The notes under the pieces were generated by a model, which did not search any database, was not told the origin of the DNA, and was given only the letters and a program-made list of their open reading frames with translations. A DNA stretch of 64,000 bases from CAYREX01 sp964423505 (GTDB taxonomy: Bacteria; Fermentibacterota; Fermentibacteria; Fermentibacterales; JCC-6), in contig CAYREX010000003.1 of assembly GCA_964423505.1 (NCBI GenBank), positions 124,001 through 188,000 of the forward strand, read 5' to 3'. Positions within the stretch are counted from its first letter, which is position 1, and every line of letters begins with the position of its first letter. Below are positions 58,860-64,000 of this stretch, piece by piece. The position numbers and the translations under genes are program-made.

Positions 58860-61800
58860 ATGCCCCGGGGAGAGCCGCACCCGACGCATGAGGGAACGGC
58901 GCTCCCCGCCCGGGAGCCGGACCGTGAGGTCCACCTCGAGGCCGGCTGCGGCTACGCCGCGGACGATGACCGGCGGGAGGCGGGCCGCAGGGCCGCTCGC
59001 GAGGCGGTCTCCACAACGGGCCGTTTCGAGCCGAGCGCGGTCCTGGTCTTCACCTCGGACGTCTCCGACCTCAGGAGGATGCTGGCCGGGGTGCGCTCGG
59101 TAACCGGAGAGGCCCCCCTGGTGGGCTGCACCACCGCAGGCGACATATGCGACGGCGAGCTGCGCAGGGGCGGCGTGACGGTCGCCGTCATCGCCTCCCC
59201 CTGGCTGAGGCTGGCAGCCGGCGTCGGCAGGGACGTCAGCTCGGACTGGCGCCGGGCCCTGGACGCCGCCCTGGAGGCACCGGGGGTCTCCGGGTGGTTC
59301 GACCCGGAGGACGACTCGACGCGGCGGAGGGCCAGGCGGGAGGGGAGCACGGCCGTCGGCCTGATGTTCGCCCCCGGCGACACCTTCTCCTGCGTCTCGA
59401 GCGACGACGAGGTGCTGACCGAGCTGAGGAGACGCTCCTCGGGAATACTGACCTTCTTCGGGGGAAGCGCCGCCGACGACTGGCGGATGGAGGAGAGCTG
59501 GGTCTTCAGCGGCCCCACCGCCTATCCGGACGGCCTGGTGGTCGGGATACTGGAGACAGGCCTCCGGGTCGGAACCGCAATGGCCCACGGCCTCGTGCCC
59601 TCCAGCCTCTCCGCCACCGTGACCTCCGCAGGCGGCTACCTGCTCGAGGAGCTGGACGGAAGGCCTGCGGCCGAAGTCTACGCGGGACTCATCGGGGTCG
59701 ACGTGGACGAGCTCTCGGACAGGAGGACCACGCATCGGACGGACCTCCCCCTGGGCCTCGGTGAGCCCGGTGGCGACCATGCCGTGTGCGTAGCCAGCTC
59801 CGTGACCCGCGGCGGCGGGCTCAGGATGACCAGGCCGGTTCCCGAGGGGGCGGTTGTGAAGGTCATGATACCCGAGCCGGACGCGATGATATCGGCCGCC
59901 TCCAGGGCCGCCAGGACGGCGCTGCTGAGGGGCGGCTTCGAGCGTCCGGCCATCGGCCTCGTCGTCGACTGCACACTCAGGGAGAGGTTCCTGGCCGACC
60001 GCTACCCCGCCGAGCTTGCGGCTGTCCGGGGCGTCTGCGCAAACGCCCCGCTGGCCGGCTTCCTGAGCTACGGAGAGCAGGGGATGGATGCAGCCGGCGG
60101 CAACATCAGCGGCAACGAGTGCATAAACATCCTCGCCATAGGGGACGAGCTCACGCCCGCCGCCAGGGTCTGGCTGGAGAACAGGCGTCTGCTCGATGGG
60201 CGCAGCAGGGCCACCGGGGCCCTCCGGAACATGCTCGGCAGGCTTCAGGCGCTGATGGACGGCATCGAGCAGGGAATCGTCTACGAGGACGGCTCCCGCA
60301 GGGTCCAGATGGCGAACGAGAGGTTCTGCAGGATGTTCGACCTGCCCTCTGTCGACGTGGTGATAGGAAGCGACGGGACCGACGTCGATCGCTCGATCGC
60401 CGCCGTGCTGGACGACGGCTCCGACTACTCCGGGGTTGTCCGGGAGAGGCTCTCGGAGAGGGCACCCGTAGCCTCCGAGGAGCTCCGGACCCGCGACGGC
60501 CGGTTCCTCTCCAGGGACTACGTCCCCGTGACCATCGACCATACGGAGGCCGGCAGCTTCTGGGTCTACCGTGACGTAACCGAGACCAGGCTGGCCGAGA
60601 GGCGGCTCAGGGAGAGCGAGGAGCGGTTCAGGACGTACGTCATGGAGCTGCCCGTCGGCGCCTACCGGCGCGATCTCGAGGGCAGCCGCATCCTGATGGC
60701 CAACCCGGAGATGGCCGCGATGTTCGGCTACGACGACCCGGACGCGATGATAAGATGCGGCTACGCCGGGACCTACGCGGATGACTCCCAGCGGCTCCGC
60801 CTTAGGCGGATGCTGGAGGAGAGGGGGCACGTCGAGGGCCTGGAGGTGGAGCTGGTCAGACGCGACGGGGAGCACTTCGCCGCCAGGGTCTGGGCCCACG
60901 TCCGTTCCGTCGGGGAGGAGCAGGTCGTCGACGGCGTGATAGTGGACATCACCATGCAGAGGGAGCTGGAGGAGCGCCAGCGGCTGCTGGCCGCCGCCAT
61001 CGAGCAGACCAGCGAGTCCATCATCATAACCGACCTCGACGACCGGATACTCTGGGTGAACCCCGCCTTCGAGGAGAGCTACGGCTTCACCGCCGGGGAG
61101 GTGGTGGGTGACCGCATGGAGCTCCTCAGGAGCGGCGAGAAGGGTGACGGGCCGTACGCTGAGATATCGGCCGCCCTCTCACGGGGGGAGACCTGGACGG
61201 GACGAATCACCGACCGGAGGAAGGACGGCTCCCTCTACCCCCAGGAGGCCACTATCTCCCCGGTCAGGGACAGGAGCGGCAGGGTCTTCAGGTACGTGAG
61301 CGCGCAGAGGGACATATCCGGCCAGCTGGAGTTCGAGAGGCGGCTTCTCTACCTCCACGGAATGGACACGCTGCTCCGGGACATCTCCGACAGGATGATG
61401 TCCGAGAGGGGACCGCTCTCGGTGATGGACGACGTCCTGGAGTCTGTAGGGCGGTTCTTCGACGTCTCCAGGACATACCTCTTCCGCTACGAGCCGGGCC
61501 TGGAGAGGGCCAGCAACACGTTCGAGTGGTGCGCCGAGGGGGTGGAGCCATTCATCGACGAGCTTCAGGACATCGACATGACCGGCGGGTTGGAGTGGTG
61601 GGCCGAGAGGCTCGGGAGCGGCGAGGCGGTGCTCGTGCGGGATACATCGGACGCCCCGGGGGTGCCGGAAGCCGTCCTGGAGGTCCTCAGGGAGGAGAGC
61701 GTGGTCTCCGTCATAGTGCTGCCCGTCTTCGTCTTCGGGAGGCTCTACGGCTTCGTGGGCCTGGACGAGACCAGGAGGGTCAGGGAATGGCTGGACGAGG

Positions 61801-63044
61801 AGCGGACGCTGCTGGCCGGCCTGGCGGAGAGGCTGGGACGGTCGCTGGAGAGGGCCCAGAGGAAGAGGGAGCTGGAGGAGACCCTGCAGCTCAGGGAGCA
61901 GCTCGCGCAGTCCCAGAAGATGGAGGCCATCGGGCAGCTGGCCGGCGGCATAGCCCACGACTTCAACAACCTGCTGCAGGCCATGGGCGGTCACGTCGAC
62001 CTGGCGCTGGCCTCCCTGCCCGACGACGCCCCGGTCAGGGGGAACCTCGACGAGGTGGCCAGGGCGGGGGAGAGGGCCGCGAGGCTGGTGGCCCAGCTGC
62101 TCGCCTTCTCCCGCCGCCAGATGATGCAGCCGGAGACCCTGGACCTCGACGATGTGATAGCCGACCTGCTCATCATGCTGGAGAGGGTCATCGGCGAGCA
62201 CATAAGGCTCCGGTTCGAGCCCGGGCCGGGAGTCAAGCGGGTCAGGGCCGACCGGAGCATGATGGAGCAGGTGCTCATGAACCTCTGCGTGAACGCCAGG
62301 GATGCCATGCCGGAGGGGGGGGACCTGCGTATAGCGACCGAGGCCAGCCGGCGCTCCGACGCCGGCTGCGACCCGGCCGACCTGCCCTCCGGGGATGACC
62401 TGGTCGTCCTCACCGTGACCGACACCGGCGAAGGCATGACCCGGCAGGTCCTGGAGAGGGCCTTCGAGCCCTTCTTCACCACCAAGCCGGTGGGCAAGGG
62501 GACCGGCCTGGGGCTGGCCACGGTGTACGGGATAGTCAGGCAGCACGGAGGCACCGTCACGGCGCAGAGCGAGCCGGGCAGCGGCAGCTCCTTCAGCGTC
62601 CTCTTCCCCCGCTCCTCCGAGCCGGTGGGGGAGGGCCTGGACACTGGCGCGGAGCCGCCGGCCGGAAGGGGGGAGACTCTGCTTCTGGCGGAGGACGAGC
62701 GGATGGTGATGGAGCTGAACGCCGCCATGCTGCGGGATGCCGGCTACGTCATCGTGCGGGCCGCCGACGGGCAGGAGGCGGTGGAGGTCTTCCGGAGGCG
62801 GGGGGGGGAGATAGACGGCCTGTTCATGGACGTGGTCATGCCCCGTATGGGCGGGATAGAGGCGCTCGAGAGGATAAGGGAGGAATCGCCTGACGTGCCG
62901 GTGCTCTTCACTACCGGCTACAGCGAGGAGGTCCTCGGCTCCGGAATGCTGAGCGACGAGAGGGTGAGGGTCCTCCGCAAGCCCTGCCGCAGGAGGGAGC
63001 TCCTTACCGCAATCCGCCGCATGCTCGACTCCGCCCCCGACTGA
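58860..63044 (+). CDS. FIST-domain hybrid sensor histidine kinase with receiver
   Basis: 1394 residues from ATG 58860, behind GGGAGGGG. Domains in order: FIST N (about 40-220, AVLVFTSDVSDLRRML, PLVGCTTAGDI) and FIST C (230-400, IGLVVDCTLRERFL, GFLSYGEQG), which bind small ligands such as amino acids. Then three PAS domains (about 465-580, 590-700 and 705-830), a GAF domain (840-1005), and HisKA with His1033 in GGIAHDFNNLL. An HATPase domain follows with NLCVNARDAM, DTGEGM and GTGLGLATVYG. Last is a receiver with the phospho-Asp near 1324 in LFMDVVMP and the terminal Lys in LRKPCRRRE. No transmembrane segment is seen, so it is a cytosolic sensor. No cognate regulator is adjacent. Confidence 0.92.
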   Translation: MPRGEPHPTHEGTALPAREPDREVHLEAGCGYAADDDRREAGRRAAREAVSTTGRFEPSAVLVFTSDVSDLRRMLAGVRSVTGEAPLVGCTTAGDICDGELRRGGVTVAVIASPWLRLAAGVGRDVSSDWRRALDAALEAPGVSGWFDPEDDSTRRRARREGSTAVGLMFAPGDTFSCVSSDDEVLTELRRRSSGILTFFGGSAADDWRMEESWVFSGPTAYPDGLVVGILETGLRVGTAMAHGLVPSSLSATVTSAGGYLLEELDGRPAAEVYAGLIGVDVDELSDRRTTHRTDLPLGLGEPGGDHAVCVASSVTRGGGLRMTRPVPEGAVVKVMIPEPDAMISAASRAARTALLRGGFERPAIGLVVDCTLRERFLADRYPAELAAVRGVCANAPLAGFLSYGEQGMDAAGGNISGNECINILAIGDELTPAARVWLENRRLLDGRSRATGALRNMLGRLQALMDGIEQGIVYEDGSRRVQMANERFCRMFDLPSVDVVIGSDGTDVDRSIAAVLDDGSDYSGVVRERLSERAPVASEELRTRDGRFLSRDYVPVTIDHTEAGSFWVYRDVTETRLAERRLRESEERFRTYVMELPVGAYRRDLEGSRILMANPEMAAMFGYDDPDAMIRCGYAGTYADDSQRLRLRRMLEERGHVEGLEVELVRRDGEHFAARVWAHVRSVGEEQVVDGVIVDITMQRELEERQRLLAAAIEQTSESIIITDLDDRILWVNPAFEESYGFTAGEVVGDRMELLRSGEKGDGPYAEISAALSRGETWTGRITDRRKDGSLYPQEATISPVRDRSGRVFRYVSAQRDISGQLEFERRLLYLHGMDTLLRDISDRMMSERGPLSVMDDVLESVGRFFDVSRTYLFRYEPGLERASNTFEWCAEGVEPFIDELQDIDMTGGLEWWAERLGSGEAVLVRDTSDAPGVPEAVLEVLREESVVSVIVLPVFVFGRLYGFVGLDETRRVREWLDEERTLLAGLAERLGRSLERAQRKRELEETLQLREQLAQSQKMEAIGQLAGGIAHDFNNLLQAMGGHVDLALASLPDDAPVRGNLDEVARAGERAARLVAQLLAFSRRQMMQPETLDLDDVIADLLIMLERVIGEHIRLRFEPGPGVKRVRADRSMMEQVLMNLCVNARDAMPEGGDLRIATEASRRSDAGCDPADLPSGDDLVVLTVTDTGEGMTRQVLERAFEPFFTTKPVGKGTGLGLATVYGIVRQHGGTVTAQSEPGSGSSFSVLFPRSSEPVGEGLDTGAEPPAGRGETLLLAEDERMVMELNAAMLRDAGYVIVRAADGQEAVEVFRRRGGEIDGLFMDVVMPRMGGIEALERIREESPDVPVLFTTGYSEEVLGSGMLSDERVRVLRKPCRRRELLTAIRRMLDSAPD

Positions 63045-63101
63045 CGCCTCCCCCGCGCTTCCCGCCGGATGTGATACGACCATCCCAGCCGGGTATCCAG
63101 G

Positions 63102-63107
63102 TATAAT
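63102..63107 (+). promoter_or_regulatory. Candidate -10 box upstream of the cobalamin riboswitch
   Basis: A perfect TATAAT lies at 63102-63107, 39 nt before the first riboswitch stem. No convincing -35 is found at the usual spacing, so a start site near 63114 is tentative. Confidence 0.4.
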
Positions 63108-63145
63108 CCAGGGTATGGGGCCGGCCCTGCATCGCGGTGACGCCG

Positions 63146-63330
63146 GCCTCCGGTATGCTTATCTTCCATGTGGCCGCGGGGCGCAGGAAGACGGTGCGAG
63201 TCCGTCACGGTGGCGCCACTGTGACCGGGGACCGACCCCCGAGAGCCACTGCCCGGTGAGTTACAGAGCGGGCGGGAAGGCGGGGCGAGGGAGGATCCGG
63301 GAGTCAGGATACTGCGCCGCGGCCGGAGGC
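63146..63330 (+). promoter_or_regulatory. Cobalamin (AdoCbl) riboswitch
   Basis: The RNA begins and ends with an 8-bp P1 stem: GCCTCCGG (63146-63153) with CCGGAGGC (63323-63330). Conserved cobalamin boxes follow in order: GCAGGAAGACGGTGCGAGTC (GGAA...GGTG-GAGTCC core), CACGGTGGCGCCACTG, the GAGCCACTG box near 63243, GGGCGGGAAGGC (GGGAAGGC box near 63272) and GAGTCAGGATAC (63301). Below it, CTCCCGT (63364-63370) can pair with ACGGGAG (63384-63390), hiding the Shine-Dalgarno GGGAGG of the TonB receptor. Control is therefore probably translational: B12 turns expression off. Confidence 0.9.
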
Positions 63331-63397
63331 GCCTCCCGGACCAGGGGGCTCCCTCCGGGCCGGCTCCCGTGGCCGACACCGCAACGGGAGGTCGGCC

Positions 63398-64000
63398 CTG
63401 ATTCGTCTTTTGCCAGCTCTTGTCGCCCTCATCTGCGTCCCTGCCCGGGGAGTCGCGCTACTTCACGTGGAGGACGGCTTCGGCAGGCCTGTCGCCGGTG
63501 CTCTGGTCAGCACCGGCGGTGAGCTTCTAGGCCTGACCGGCCCGGAAGGCGCGCTGTCGCTGGATACCTCTCCCGACTCCATCGGCGTCGACGCGCTCGG
63601 ATACGACGACTGGGCCGGGCCGTGGCCCGAGGACGGCGTCATCATGCTCTCTCCGGTTCCCGTACCTTCCGGCGTCGTGGTCTCCGTCCGCGGCAGCTGG
63701 GGAACGCTGCGCCAGTCCCTCCACCGGACGACTCTCATAGACGGCCGGGCCCTGGAGGACCTGGCGAGGGAGGGCCTCGGGGCTCTCGCCAGGTCTGCCG
63801 GAGGAGTCTACGCGCGGGAGTACGGCGGAGCCATGCCGGTGGTCTCGGTCTCGGTCAGGGGCGCCGACCCGGGACAGGTGGGCTATCTCCTCGACGGCCA
63901 CTCCCTGGAGAGCAGCATGGACGGCCTGCCGGGACACACCCTGGACCTCTCCGTCCTGGGCGGCATAGAGCTGGCCAGGGGCGTGGGCCCCGGGCTGCCC
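63398..64000 (+). CDS. TonB-dependent outer-membrane receptor, N-terminal part (probable cobalamin/corrinoid receptor)
   Basis: 201 codons to the window edge; the 3' end is missing. The frame has no ATG, GTG or TTG before the signal peptide (LLPALVALICVPARGVA). CTG 63398, with GGGAGG 6 nt upstream, is taken as the start; TTG 63410 is possible but would shorten the signal. A carboxypeptidase-regulatory-like beta domain follows (VEDGFGRPVAGALVSTGGELLGLTGPEGALSLD), then the plug domain with TLIDGRALEDLAREGLGALARSAGGVY and VSVSVRGADPGQVGYLLDGH. The riboswitch upstream makes a BtuB-like B12 import role likely. CTG in this role matches other CTG starts here. Confidence 0.85.
   Translation, partial: MIRLLPALVALICVPARGVALLHVEDGFGRPVAGALVSTGGELLGLTGPEGALSLDTSPDSIGVDALGYDDWAGPWPEDGVIMLSPVPVPSGVVVSVRGSWGTLRQSLHRTTLIDGRALEDLAREGLGALARSAGGVYAREYGGAMPVVSVSVRGADPGQVGYLLDGHSLESSMDGLPGHTLDLSVLGGIELARGVGPGLP

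Overview
This is a 64 kb, very GC-rich, gene-dense bacterial window. Arg is often AGG and Ile often ATA, and starts are NTG type. The content points to a candidate phylum of the FCB group; Fermentibacterota, Eisenbacteria or Krumholzibacteriota-like lineages are my best guess (inference). The supporting signs are secreted proteins with C-terminal type IX-like sorting domains, a PorV/PorQ-type barrel, a gingipain-like C25 peptidase, lamin-tail and VCBS/FG-GAP surface proteins, and a TonB receptor. No phage, insertion sequence or CRISPR array was seen.

Layout. 1-5.4 kb: a lamin-tail surface protein cut by the window edge, a SIMPL-domain protein, a YjbQ/UPF0047 and DUF503 pair, and a small membrane protein. 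5.4-9.7 kb: glgB, mgtE and a Yip1 membrane protein. 9.8-13.3 kb: PilZ, PorV-like barrel, polyprenol/diacylglycerol kinase-like protein and miaB. 13.3-15.4 kb: xseB, xseA and a PPC-like secreted protein. 16-27.5 kb: a uridine-kinase-like protein, M1 aminopeptidase, radical SAM/SPASM protein, two tandem VCBS proteins, a C25 peptidase and a two-repeat secreted protein. 27.6-33.7 kb: nth, rfbC, tRNA-Leu(CAG), smpB, amidase, GerMN-like, murI, rph and rdgB. 34-36.6 kb: two tandem ADP-ribosylglycohydrolases. 36.6-39.4 kb: an ABC exporter operon with a His-rich lipoprotein. 39.6-46.3 kb: sulfate adenylyltransferase with a degenerate APS-kinase-like partner, then a membrane/AlkP-superfamily cluster. 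46.4-54.6 kb: a lipoprotein, FGE-domain protein, giant acyl-CoA dehydratase activase, M18 aminopeptidase, CbiM and a VOC protein. 54.6-58.9 kb: a second ABC pair, a flippase-like protein and an FAD oxidoreductase. 58.9-64 kb: a FIST-sensor hybrid histidine kinase, then a cobalamin riboswitch upstream of a TonB receptor that runs off the end.

Most striking signal. Two adjacent paralogous VCBS-repeat proteins (20886-22097 and 22094-23353) each carry one in-frame TGA at the same place in the domain, followed by TGC. Each TGA is followed 22 nt later by the loop of a 7-bp hairpin. The two hairpins differ by a compensatory base-pair change and share an AGG(U/C)U loop like the bacterial SECIS. The simplest reading is a pair of exported selenoproteins with a Sec-Cys dipeptide.

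A second theme is translation initiation. Stop/start overlaps occur with all four NTGA forms. Two genes (glgB and the second VCBS gene) have no usable ATG, GTG or TTG and appear to start at CTG in a CTGA overlap. The TonB receptor appears to start at CTG behind a strong Shine-Dalgarno that the riboswitch could mask. Other oddities are a 118-nt nested perfect palindrome between two convergent genes, a P-loop-less APS kinase relative, and a metal-site-altered second ARH.
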